In this document: positions 7,609 to 14,425 of the stretch, piece after piece | How the letters are laid out: the number at the start of each line of letters is the position of its first letter | How positions within the stretch are numbered: the first letter of the stretch is position 1 | NCBI GenBank assembly: GCA_003153055.1 | Contig: PMBV01000304.1 | Span: 1-18,016, forward strand | Origin: Myxococcales bacterium | GTDB taxonomy: Bacteria > Myxococcota > Myxococcia > Myxococcales > Myxococcaceae | DNA length: 18,016 nucleotides | Reading direction: 5' to 3' | The notes under the pieces: generated by a model | The model's database searches: none | Told to the model about the DNA's origin: nothing | The model's input: only the letters and a program-made list of their open reading frames with translations | Translations under genes and position numbers: made by a program

Positions 7609-7910
7609 GAGGCCCCGCCTTCCGCGATGGTCTGGAGCACGTGGTCCGCCAAGACGCCCACGGTGCGGAAGGGGCTGTTCTTCGCCGACATCGCCTTGTC
7701 GCTCGCGAGGGTGATGGACACGTCGTGCTCCTCGAGCGCCTGCTCGATGTCGACGATGAGCGCCACGACGCCGAGCGAGTCGAGCACGGCGTCCTTTCCC
7801 ACGATGACGGTCTCTTCGGTCAACGAGGCCAGGGGCGGCAAGCCCGCCTGCTCGAGGACGCCCTTCAACGCCGTGTAGATGATGCCGATTGCAGTTCCGC
7901 GCTCCACCAC
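7605..7910 (-). CDS. Acyl carrier protein-like phosphopantetheine-binding protein
   Basis: 101 residues from GTG 7910, chosen because GGAG (7917-7920 on the plus strand as CTCC) lies six bases upstream; a second GTG follows directly at 7907. The frame continues upstream to 8084, but that part overlaps the preceding gene and has Arg/His-rich shadow composition. The attachment motif is D44-S45-L46 in VLDSLGVVALI, within a four-helix carrier-domain pattern. The region after it (IEQALEEHDVSITLA, then SPFRTVGVLADHV) matches the ACP type found in small acyl-modification and O-antigen-type gene sets rather than fatty-acid AcpP. It would carry an acyl group on a 4'-phosphopantetheine arm for the neighbouring ligase, SDR and acyltransferases. 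It starts 20 bases after the upstream acyltransferase stop. Confidence 0.82.
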   Translation of the reverse strand: MVERGTAIGIIYTALKGVLEQAGLPPLASLTEETVIVGKDAVLDSLGVVALIVDIEQALEEHDVSITLASDKAMSAKNSPFRTVGVLADHVLQTIAEGGAS

Positions 7911-7930
7911 GTGCTGCTCCTTCCTCGAGT

Positions 7931-8470
7931 TCAACCAGTACGCCACTTCGCCAACGAAATTCTCTGGGGGCCCATGACCAGCGTGTTGGGCGCGACGTCC
8001 GTGGCGACCACCACCGAGGCCCCGATGACGGCGCCCTCGCCGATGGTGACTCCGGGCATGATGGTCGCCCGAGCGCCGATCCACGTGCCTCGGCCGATGC
8101 GCACCGGCGCCAGGAGCGGCCGACCGGCGCGCTGCGTGCGCGGGCCCTCTTCCCAGGTGCGGGTGAGGAACATCACGTCGTGGCCGACCGAGACGTCGTC
8201 CTCGATGAGGAGCTCGTCGTGAAGGTCGAAGAAACAGCCCGCGTTGAAGCCGCAGGCCTCCCCGATGCGCAGGCGAGCGATACCCTTGCGCGACCCCACG
8301 AAGGTGGGAAAGCCCCAGAACACCGACGTGGTGCCCAGCTGCATGCCCGCGGCCCGCAACACCCCGGAGCGCAGCCGGCTCCCCACGAAGGGCGGCAGAT
8401 GCCCCACCAGCAGCTCAGCTGCGCGAAAGCGAAAGTTCAGGTCGCCGGCTTCGTGTCGAGGTCGGTGCAT
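7931..8470 (-). CDS. LbH acyltransferase-like protein lacking the catalytic His
   Basis: First gene of the acyl operon, 179 residues from ATG 8470; no strong Shine-Dalgarno is visible. It has a helical N-terminus and left-handed beta-helix hexapeptides (LRIGEACGFNAGC, LLIEDDVSVGHDVMFL, VRIGRGTWIGARATIMPGVT, IGEGAVIGASVVV). It aligns over its second half with the acyltransferase at 5007-5564, including the shared GHxVM, QRAG and APNT/PPNT segments. Where that protein has THELGP with the catalytic His, this one has TWEEGP (Trp106). The terminal GTPAR motif has become MGPQR. It may be a catalytically dead paralogue, a partner subunit in a mixed trimer, or an enzyme using another base. The 124-base gap upstream probably holds the operon promoter. 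Confidence 0.82.
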   Translation of the reverse strand: MHRPRHEAGDLNFRFRAAELLVGHLPPFVGSRLRSGVLRAAGMQLGTTSVFWGFPTFVGSRKGIARLRIGEACGFNAGCFFDLHDELLIEDDVSVGHDVMFLTRTWEEGPRTQRAGRPLLAPVRIGRGTWIGARATIMPGVTIGEGAVIGASVVVATDVAPNTLVMGPQRISLAKWRTG

Positions 8471-8544
8471 CGGGAAGGCGTGAGCAATGAATACACAACT
8501 CTGGCCCCTCCGCGCTCGAGGATTCGATTCGTGCGCGCGGTGGT

Positions 8545-8560
8545 GACAACCCGTGTTGAC
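8545..8560. promoter_or_regulatory. Possible operator dyad upstream of the acyl operon
   Basis: GACAAC-CCGT-GTTGAC is a 16-bp inverted repeat, matching at five of six arm positions. It lies 75 bases upstream of the first acyl-operon start, in the gap after the LysR-type gene. Dyads of about this size are common LysR-family binding sites. No clear -35/-10 pair can be assigned beside it. A regulatory role is inference from position only. Confidence 0.3.
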
Positions 8561-8594
8561 GGTGGTCGGCTGCTACCCACCCGAGTGGGGAGCC

Positions 8595-9491
8595 TCAGCT
8601 GAAGAGGTCTCTGCGGGCCGACTCAGCCACCGCGACCACCGCGGGGTGCCGGAGCCGACGCTCGACCGAAATGGCGTAGAACGACTGAATGAGGTCTGGC
8701 GCCTCACCGAGCACCACCACGTCGAGCTCGCGCACCACCGCCGCCTCGATGGCCGATGGAGCGGTGAACACGCCGCGGCCCCGGGCTCCGAAGACCTTCA
8801 TCAGGGCGCTGTCGTCGAACTCCCCCACCAGTCGTGGTCGCAACTCGTTCCGCTGAAACCACTGGTCGAGCTCACTGCGCAGCTGGGTGCCTGGGCTCGG
8901 CACCAGCATCGGCGCGCCGTCGAGCGACTGGGGAAAGTGCTTGGCCAGCCCCGCCTGGGCCTTGTGGGCGAAGAAGGTGGTGCCGCTCGAGCCGAGCTTG
9001 TGGCTGAAGGCGCGCACCTTGATGTCGGCCGGTGCCGCCTGCTCCGACAAGACGACGTCGAGCTCGTGGAGTGCGAGCCGAGCGAGGAGCTGCGCCAGCG
9101 GACCCTCGTGACACTCGAGTTGAAGCTCGGGCACGGCGTCGAAGGCGGGCTCGAGGAGCCGCTCCGCCACCATCTTCGGAATGACATCGGCCACCCCCAC
9201 CGAGAAGCGCACGTGTTGACCCGTCGGCCCCCTCGTCAACGCTTCCTGCATCTCGCGCCCCATGTGGAAGATGTCGTCGGCGTAGCGAAAGGCGGTTCGA
9301 CCCACGTCGGTCAGCACCAGTCTCCGGCCCTGCCGCTGAAACAGGTGCTGGCCCAGCGAGTCCTCCAAGGTCTTGATCTGCGTGCTGATGGTGGGCTGAG
9401 AGAGGTGCAGCTCCTTGCTGGCGAGCGCGATGGTCCCGGTACGGGCGACCGTCCAGAAGTACAGCAGGTGGTGGTAATTCAACCACGCCAT
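8595..9491 (-). CDS. nhaR: NhaR-like LysR-family transcriptional regulator
   Basis: 298 residues from ATG 9491. The N-terminal winged HTH (about 5-65: NYHHLLYFWTVARTGTIA, HLSQPTISTQIKTLE) is close in pattern to E. coli NhaR (NYNHLYYFWHV). So are FSVGVADVIPK and GEFDDSALMKVFGARGRGVFTAP in the effector domain. E. coli NhaR responds to Na+/alkaline pH, activates nhaA, and also activates pgaABCD, which makes a biofilm polysaccharide. No antiporter gene is in this window. The gene lies 66 bases after recF and 124 bases before the acyl operon, all in the same direction, so it could control the acyl operon directly or be partly co-transcribed with it. The symbol is by similarity; target and signal are unknown. 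Confidence 0.85.
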   Translation of the reverse strand: MAWLNYHHLLYFWTVARTGTIALASKELHLSQPTISTQIKTLEDSLGQHLFQRQGRRLVLTDVGRTAFRYADDIFHMGREMQEALTRGPTGQHVRFSVGVADVIPKMVAERLLEPAFDAVPELQLECHEGPLAQLLARLALHELDVVLSEQAAPADIKVRAFSHKLGSSGTTFFAHKAQAGLAKHFPQSLDGAPMLVPSPGTQLRSELDQWFQRNELRPRLVGEFDDSALMKVFGARGRGVFTAPSAIEAAVVRELDVVVLGEAPDLIQSFYAISVERRLRHPAVVAVAESARRDLFS

Positions 9492-9557
9492 GGGCGAGTC
9501 CCCGGAGTGCGTGACGTCTTAGTTCTCGACGAGGGGTCTCAAACGCAAGGAGAAGCG

Positions 9558-10670
9558 TCAACCTGGCTCGATCGCTCCCCGGGCGACGTTGAGCCACCGG
9601 GTGTCTTCCTTGGCGGCGCGGGCGACCAGCGCGCGATCCGTCGTGGTGAGAATCGTCTGGGCCCCCGAATCGGCCAAGTAGCCCATCAAGTAGGCGTTGC
9701 GTTCGGGGTCGAGCTCGCTGGAGACGTCGTCGAGCAGGAGCAGCGGGAGAAAGCCGTTCCAGGTCGCGAGGTTCTCTATCTCAGCCACCTTCCACGCCAG
9801 CACCAGGGCGCGCGACTGCCCTTGCGAAGCGTAGTGCCGGGCCTCGTGCGCGCCGAGCGTCACGTCGAGGTCATCGGCGTGGGGCCCGACCGAGGTGAAC
9901 CCGCGCTCCGAATCTCGGGGGAGCCGCTCGTCGAGGCGAGCTGCCAGCACCTCGAGGAGCTGGGCCTCGCTGGCGGACGCGAAGTCGACGTCTTTCAGGT
10001 GGCTCGGATGGTAGGTGAAGGCTGCCGGCTCGCTGGTGCGGCCGATGCGCTCGAAGGCAACCTGGGCCTTGGGGGCGACCTCGGCCACCAGCGCGCGCCG
10101 CCTCGTCCACAGGCGGGCGCCCACCCGCGCCAGAGTGGCATCCCAGGCCTGGAGGTGCGCCATGGGGGCGTTGTCCTTCAGCAGCCGGTTCCGGCTCTTC
10201 AGGGCCCGGGCGTACTCCCGGCTCTCCTCGAGGTAGGAGGGGAAGCGATTGAAGACGCTGCGGTCGAGAAAAGCGCGGCGACCCTCGGGGCCCCCCTTCA
10301 CCACCGCCAGGTCATCGGGCGTGAAGGCCACCACCGAAACGCCTCCGAAGTAGGCTTCCAGCGACGGGGCGCGCTTGCCGTCGACGAAGGCCGTTCGGGC
10401 GCCGGGCATGACCTCCACGGCGATTTCCCGCACCGCGCCGCTCAAGAGAAAGCGCCCACACACGCGGCCGCTGGGCTGACCGAATTGCACCAGCTCGGCC
10501 AGGCGGCTCGCCCTGAGGGGCTTCAAGGTGGCGAGGAAGTACACGCCCTCGAGGAGGTTCGTCTTCCCCTGCCCGTTCGGGCCCACCGCGATGGTGGCGT
10601 GGGGGGAGGGCTCGAGCGACGCCCGGGTGAGGTTGCGGAAACGCTCGTACTCGACGGACAAGAGGCGCAC
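9558..10670 (-). CDS. recF: RecF, DNA repair and recombination ATPase
   Basis: 370 residues, the usual RecF length, from a GTG start at 10670 with GAGGA about eight bases upstream. Diagnostic elements are the N-terminal LxxxxFRNL, Walker A GPNGQGKTN (30-38), the PDDLAVVKGGPEGRRAFLDR segment (118-137), the FTSVGPHADDLD motif, ABC-type signature ASQGQSRAL (281-289), and Walker B LLLLDDVSSELD (310-321). RecF is an SMC/Rad50-like ATPase that loads RecOR/RecA at gapped DNA and helps replication restart. It is often next to dnaA/dnaN/gyrB, but none of these is visible here. The neighbours are a small acidic frame 24 bases upstream and the NhaR-like gene downstream. Confidence 0.95.
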   Translation of the reverse strand: MRLLSVEYERFRNLTRASLEPSPHATIAVGPNGQGKTNLLEGVYFLATLKPLRASRLAELVQFGQPSGRVCGRFLLSGAVREIAVEVMPGARTAFVDGKRAPSLEAYFGGVSVVAFTPDDLAVVKGGPEGRRAFLDRSVFNRFPSYLEESREYARALKSRNRLLKDNAPMAHLQAWDATLARVGARLWTRRRALVAEVAPKAQVAFERIGRTSEPAAFTYHPSHLKDVDFASASEAQLLEVLAARLDERLPRDSERGFTSVGPHADDLDVTLGAHEARHYASQGQSRALVLAWKVAEIENLATWNGFLPLLLLDDVSSELDPERNAYLMGYLADSGAQTILTTTDRALVARAAKEDTRWLNVARGAIEPG

Positions 10671-10694
10671 GCGTCTTCCTCGGAGGACCGGCGC

Positions 10695-10787
10695 TCAGGG
10701 CCGCGGGTCGCCCTCTTCATCGGCGGTCTCGGACGCGGGGACCTTGGCGGTGACGTCGTCCGAGGCGGATTTTTCCGGGGAATTCAT
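10695..10787 (-). CDS. Possible 30-residue acidic small protein ahead of recF
   Basis: A minus-strand frame from ATG 10787 to TGA 10697-10695 has GGAG seven bases upstream and ends 24 bases before the recF start. The peptide begins MNSPEKSASDDVTAK and ends ADEEGDPRP; it is hydrophilic, acidic and probably disordered. Codon use looks coding: most third positions are G or C and first positions are rich in G, as in neighbouring genes. An in-frame GTG 33 bases further upstream could extend it to 41 residues. No family is recognised. It could be a real small protein, or a leader frame coupled to recF. Confidence 0.4.
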   Translation of the reverse strand: MNSPEKSASDDVTAKVPASETADEEGDPRP

Positions 10788-10899
10788 CGTGATGCTCCCA
10801 TGTAGCGGCCCCGAGCACACTCCAAACGCGGCCCCGACACAACGCCTCTTCCTCTCGGCCTGTTAAAGAAGAAGCTGGGCTCTTGCCTGGGGGACGTGC

Positions 10900-12393
10900 A
10901 TGGCGGTTCCGTTCTCGGCGCGGTGGGAGATGACCTCGCACGTCTGGAGCCAGGGCTCTTTCGTCGAGGCGGGAAGAGTCCGCCCGCTGGGCGTGGTCGA
11001 CGTGCCAGGCGAGCTCTGGGTCGAGCGGGCGCTCCCGGTGCTGACGGCGTCCCAGAAGGCGCGGGTGCTGCGCCGGTGGTACCTGGCGTCACGGCTCACC
11101 TCGACTCGCTGGCCCCAACTGGTGGATATCGGCGAGGAGAGCGGGCGGCCCTGGGCTGTGGTGGAGGCGCCGGGGCAGCGGCCCGAGGGAACCTTCCCCA
11201 ACATCGACCAGGGGCTCGAAGAGGTGCGGGCGATCGCGCTGGCGATGGCCGAGGCCGAAGCGGTGCTGGGGGACACCTTCGTTCGCCCGGGCCTCGCGGT
11301 GCGCCCCTCGGTGCTGGGGCGTTCTCCCACCGGGCGGTTGATGCTGCAGCTGGCGGCCCTCGACGCTGAGCCCGACGAGGGGTTCGCCACGCCCGCCGAG
11401 TGGAGGCTCTTCACCCCTGAGGAGTTGTTGGGGCACCCGGCGACGGCCCGCAGCAACGTCTTCACCCTCGGTTGGCTCCTGTGCCTGGTGCTGACCGGTC
11501 GGGGCCCCTACGAGGTCGGGCCTTCGAGCGACGGCGCGCCGCTGAAATCACGCGAGGCGCTCCAGCCGCTCATCTTCGGAGGGAAGCTTCGGACCCTCGG
11601 CTTTCCCGACGGCGTGAAGTCGGCCGAGGTGGTGGCGCGGCGAGCGCTCTCGCCGATGCCGTCAGCTCGGTACCCGAGCTCGGCCGCCTTCGCCGAGGCG
11701 CTGGAGGAGCTGGCGCCCATGACGGTCGAGGCACGGCCGGCGAGCAAGAAGGTGTCGGTGCCGGGTCCCTTGTGGTCGGTGGCCGACGAGCACCTGCCTG
11801 CGTCTCTCGAGGCTTCGCTGATGCGGCGACTGGACGCGCCGGGGGAGTGGCTGGGTTTGGCGGACGCTCTGAGTGACGCCCAGGGCCAGCAGTCTCAGCG
11901 AGCGGCGCTCATTCGCGCGCATCACACGGTCGACTCGCCGGGCACGAGCCCGATGGCCAAACGGTCGGCCCGAGAGGTCGTCGAAACGCTGCTCAAGGTG
12001 CCCGGCCTGACCCCGGAGCTGGGGAGTGAGCGCCTGGGCCTGGGTTGGCAGCTGGGGTACGTGCGCCTCTTGGCGGCGAGACCATCGGGCGAGCTGCCGG
12101 TGGTGGCGGAGGACCACATCGTCGCGCTGATGCGACTGCTCCAGCACCCTTCGCTGCGCTTCGTGCAGCTGGTGTCGCTCAACGGGCCGCTGTCTCACGC
12201 ACACCGGTGGGTGGAGGCGCTCCAGCGGCAGCCGCCGCCTGCGCTGAAGCGAGTGCACATCACCTCGGTGCCGCAGACGGACGCCTACGCCATCGATCTC
12301 GCGTACCGCGTGCCCCGGTGGATCTGGACGTGGGGCAAAGCGAAGCGAGGGAGCCTGTGGACGCGGCTCTTCTCACCCCGCTCGGGTGAGTGA
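10900..12393 (+). CDS. Pseudokinase with TIGR02996-like and leucine-rich C-terminal region
   Basis: 497 residues from ATG 10900, preceded by a purine-rich GGGGGA. Residues 100-272 follow the C-lobe of a bacterial Ser/Thr (Hanks) kinase: FTPEELLGHPATARSNVF followed by LGWLLCLVLTGRGPYE (171-205) matches the SPE...DVFSLG...LLTG..PF region, and SPMPSARYPSSAAFAEAL matches the final helix motif. The catalytic motifs are gone: no Gly-rich loop or VAIK lysine is visible, the HRDLKPSN region reads GLAVRPSVLG, and DFG reads LAAL. Residues 300-345 resemble the TIGR02996 repeat-companion domain of myxobacteria. Residues 405-455 look leucine-rich (VALMRLLQHPSLRFVQLVSL). There is no signal or membrane segment. 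It is probably a cytoplasmic scaffold or regulator rather than an active kinase; partners are unknown. Confidence 0.75.
   Translation: MAVPFSARWEMTSHVWSQGSFVEAGRVRPLGVVDVPGELWVERALPVLTASQKARVLRRWYLASRLTSTRWPQLVDIGEESGRPWAVVEAPGQRPEGTFPNIDQGLEEVRAIALAMAEAEAVLGDTFVRPGLAVRPSVLGRSPTGRLMLQLAALDAEPDEGFATPAEWRLFTPEELLGHPATARSNVFTLGWLLCLVLTGRGPYEVGPSSDGAPLKSREALQPLIFGGKLRTLGFPDGVKSAEVVARRALSPMPSARYPSSAAFAEALEELAPMTVEARPASKKVSVPGPLWSVADEHLPASLEASLMRRLDAPGEWLGLADALSDAQGQQSQRAALIRAHHTVDSPGTSPMAKRSAREVVETLLKVPGLTPELGSERLGLGWQLGYVRLLAARPSGELPVVAEDHIVALMRLLQHPSLRFVQLVSLNGPLSHAHRWVEALQRQPPPALKRVHITSVPQTDAYAIDLAYRVPRWIWTWGKAKRGSLWTRLFSPRSGE
12372..12390 (+). terminator. Stem-loop at the 3' end of the pseudokinase gene
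   Basis: CTCACCC-CGCTC-GGGTGAG forms a 7-bp stem with a 5-base loop ending just before the TGA stop. There is no T-run after it, so it is a weak candidate for an intrinsic terminator and may instead be an mRNA 3' stabiliser or chance. The next gene in the same direction starts 63 bases after the stop. Confidence 0.3.
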
Positions 12394-12456
12394 CGGCCTG
12401 GGTGAGGGCCAGGTCCAAAACTGGGCGAAGCGAGAGCGACGTGCTTGCATGGCGCA

Positions 12457-13638
12457 ATGAGCTACCAGTCGTCTCCATCGTCGCCCGGGGTCAGCCCTGG
12501 GCGGTACTACTCGCGGGCGTTCGGCCTGGCGACGACGGCGATCCTGGGGTACCTCTTGTACCTCATCCTCTCGGTCTTCTCTTCGCCCATCATGTGGGCG
12601 GCGTTGATCGCCTTCATGCTCCACCCGCTCCAGAAGCGGTTGTTGGCCCGGTGGAAGCGGCCCATGCTGTCGGCGGGGCTGGTGACTGGGCTCACCTTCG
12701 TGGTGGTGACGGGCCCGGTGGCGTTGTTTGCCTTTGCGTTCGGCCAGCAGGCCAGCCACCTGTTGCTGCGGTTTCAGACCGAGGCCCGCGACCGGAAGCT
12801 CCCGGCCCTCGAGCTGGTGCTCGAGCTCAAGCCGGTGCAGCTCGCGCTCGAGAAGACCCAGTCCATCACCTCGCTGTCGAAGGAGGAGATCCTCCAGCAG
12901 GCCTCCGATGGGGCGCAGGCGGTGTTGCAGCGGGTGGCCTCGACGGGCGGCTCGCTGGTGCTGGGCGCCTTCTCGACCATCACGCAGTTCCTCTTCATGA
13001 TGTTCCTGCTCTTCTTCTTCCTGCGCGATGGCCAGCGCATGTTGCAGCGGGGCATCCGCCTCATTCCCATGACGACGGCGAGGAAAGTAGACCTCGCGGC
13101 GCACTTGGGAGCCGTCACTCGGGGGGTCGTGCTGGGCACGCTGGCGACGGCGCTGGTGCAGGGCTCGCTCTTGGGCATCGGCTTCGGCATCGCTGGAATT
13201 CCATCGCCGCTGGTGTTCGCCGGGGTCGGTGCGATGGCCTCGCTGGTGCCCATCGTCGGCACGGCTCTGGTGTGGGTGCCGGCGGCGACGACGCTGCTGG
13301 CCCAGGGCGAGACGGGTTGGGCCATCTTCCTCACGCTGTGGTGCATCGTGCTGGTGGCGGGTTCGGACAACGTGGTGCGGCCACTGGTCATCTCGGGCTC
13401 GGCGAACGTCTCGGCGTTGCTGGTCTTCACGGGTCTGCTCGGCGGAGTCAGCGTCTTCGGCTTCGCGGGCATCTTCATGGGGCCCTTGCTGCTCTCGTTG
13501 GTGGCGGCGCTGCTCCGCTACGCCGACGAGCTGGCGCCCATCAGCCACACGCCGTTTCCGTTTCCGGTCCCGCCTCCGCGGGCTCCACCGCCGCCGCCTC
13601 CTCCGGGCGACAAGGGGCGACAAGGCGCGGGCGGCTAG
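12457..13638 (+). CDS. AI-2E family transporter (PerM/UPF0118 type)
   Basis: 393 residues from ATG 12457; a TTG at 12445 would add four residues, and neither start has a strong Shine-Dalgarno. Hydrophobic segments near residues 22-58 and 70-95, a long soluble stretch to about 180, then several more helices to about 350 fit the eight-helix AI-2E/PerM layout. Family-like motifs are FFFLRDGQRM, GAMASLVPIVGTALVWVPA and NVVRPLVIS, followed by LLGGVSVFGFAGIFMGPLL. Members are inner-membrane proteins linked variously to autoinducer-2 export, ion transport or permease roles, so the substrate stays open. The tail is Pro-rich (PPPRAPPPPPPPG) and the last ten codons run into a GGCGACAAGG repeat array, suggesting the original C-terminus was altered by repeat growth or insertion. 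Confidence 0.85.
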   Translation: MSYQSSPSSPGVSPGRYYSRAFGLATTAILGYLLYLILSVFSSPIMWAALIAFMLHPLQKRLLARWKRPMLSAGLVTGLTFVVVTGPVALFAFAFGQQASHLLLRFQTEARDRKLPALELVLELKPVQLALEKTQSITSLSKEEILQQASDGAQAVLQRVASTGGSLVLGAFSTITQFLFMMFLLFFFLRDGQRMLQRGIRLIPMTTARKVDLAAHLGAVTRGVVLGTLATALVQGSLLGIGFGIAGIPSPLVFAGVGAMASLVPIVGTALVWVPAATTLLAQGETGWAIFLTLWCIVLVAGSDNVVRPLVISGSANVSALLVFTGLLGGVSVFGFAGIFMGPLLLSLVAALLRYADELAPISHTPFPFPVPPPRAPPPPPPPGDKGRQGAGG

Positions 13639-13701
13639 GGGGCGACAAGGCGCGGGCGGGCGACATGGCGCGGGCGGCGACATGGCGCGGGCGACAAGGG
13701 G
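13605..13701. repeat. Degenerate short tandem repeats, GGCGACAAGG/GGCGACATGG with GCGCGGGC
   Basis: About five or six imperfect copies of a 10-18 bp unit (GGCGACAAGG or GGCGACATGG, usually followed by CGCGGGC). They begin inside the last codons of the AI-2E family gene and run into the left arm of the inverted-repeat island. The same core occurs as an ordered 12-bp array at the far end of the island, in the opposite orientation. Confidence 0.75.
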
Positions 13702-13982
13702 CGCTTTCGTCACCTCACTCTGCACAGCCCAACACCGTCCTATGGGCGGCGTTTTCACCTCTTTCCCCCGCCCTTCTCCTCGAGGAGAAGGGGGCCCGCT
13801 CTCAGGGCCGCGGGGCCCCGGACGACCGCACTGCCGAACACTTCATCCTGGGTGGTTGAACGCTGGAGTGGCGTGGCGGCTCGTCCGGGCCTCCACCACC
13901 CCACTCGTTCACTCTGACTCGAGAGCTTCAGGGCTCAGGCAATGCCCTCGGTCTTTGGCCCTCTGCCAGTCAAGGACACTGG
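13693..13982 (+). repeat. Left arm of long inverted repeat
   Basis: By eye this arm aligns along its whole length with the reverse complement of 14426-14714. The block 13727-13818 matches 14589-14680 at all 92 positions, and the rest matches with scattered substitutions and single-base gaps. Within the identical block, 13771-13792 is a perfect 22-bp palindrome centred on TCGA (CTCCTCGAGGAG core). Confidence 0.9.
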
Positions 13983-14080
13983 TGGACCCACTTTTCCGTC
14001 TCCGTCTTTGCTGCCCGACAGCGCTGGCGTCGATGAAAAGAGCATCACCGAACGGGCGAACAGTTCGGGCATGGCTCCTT

Positions 14081-14114
14081 GGTTGTCTCGAGCCGGGCCG
14101 CATTTCAGACAACC
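14081..14114. repeat. Stem-loop in island centre
   Basis: GGTTGTCT (14081-14088) and AGACAACC (14107-14114) form an 8-bp perfect stem around an 18-base loop. It is not part of the long arms. No function can be assigned. Confidence 0.6.
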
Positions 14115-14241
14115 GAGGTGTCGAAATTTGCCACCGAATCGCCCGAGGCATGGGTCGCAGCCATGAGGTCCGGGGCTCCGGGCGAGCATCACGAGCCCCT
14201 CGGCCCGTAGGTGGAGTGTGCACGGCTCGTGGCTCTCACAG

Positions 14242-14297
14242 GTGCTCACCGCGCTCCGAGGCCGAGGGGCTGACCAGACCGCCTCGGTGGTGAGCAC
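14242..14297. repeat. Two-part stem-loop in island centre
   Basis: GTGCTCACC (14242-14250) pairs with GGTGAGCAC (14289-14297), and inside it CCGAGGC (14256-14262) pairs with GCCTCGG (14281-14287), leaving an 18-base loop. The interruptions between the stems are 5 bases on one side and 1 on the other. This is the strongest hairpin in the centre of the island and could fold in DNA or RNA. Confidence 0.65.
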
Positions 14298-14425
14298 TGG
14301 CCCCGCCACCGCATCTCGAGGCATGCTCGCCACGTTGAGGGCTCCAACGCCCGTAGGGGCCCAAACGTGGGCGCCCGTGTTCCCTATTCCCTATTCCTAC
14401 TTCCTTAGAGCAGAGTTCATTTCTG

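Noticed and set aside
7911..8084. Longer N-terminus for the carrier protein (start near 8084)
   Set aside because: It would overlap the upstream acyltransferase by more than 150 bases and adds Arg/His-rich shadow sequence. GTG 7910 has a good GGAG.
8553..10805. A 750-codon open frame on the plus strand across nhaR and recF
   Set aside because: It is antisense to two clearly identified genes. High third-position GC removes stop codons from the antisense frame, and the translation has no family pattern.
12373..13758. A 461-codon minus-strand frame over the AI-2E family gene, and a 489-codon plus-strand frame at 12390-13859
   Set aside because: Both are Arg/His/Gly/Pro-rich shadows. The real frame gives a coherent membrane protein with family motifs.
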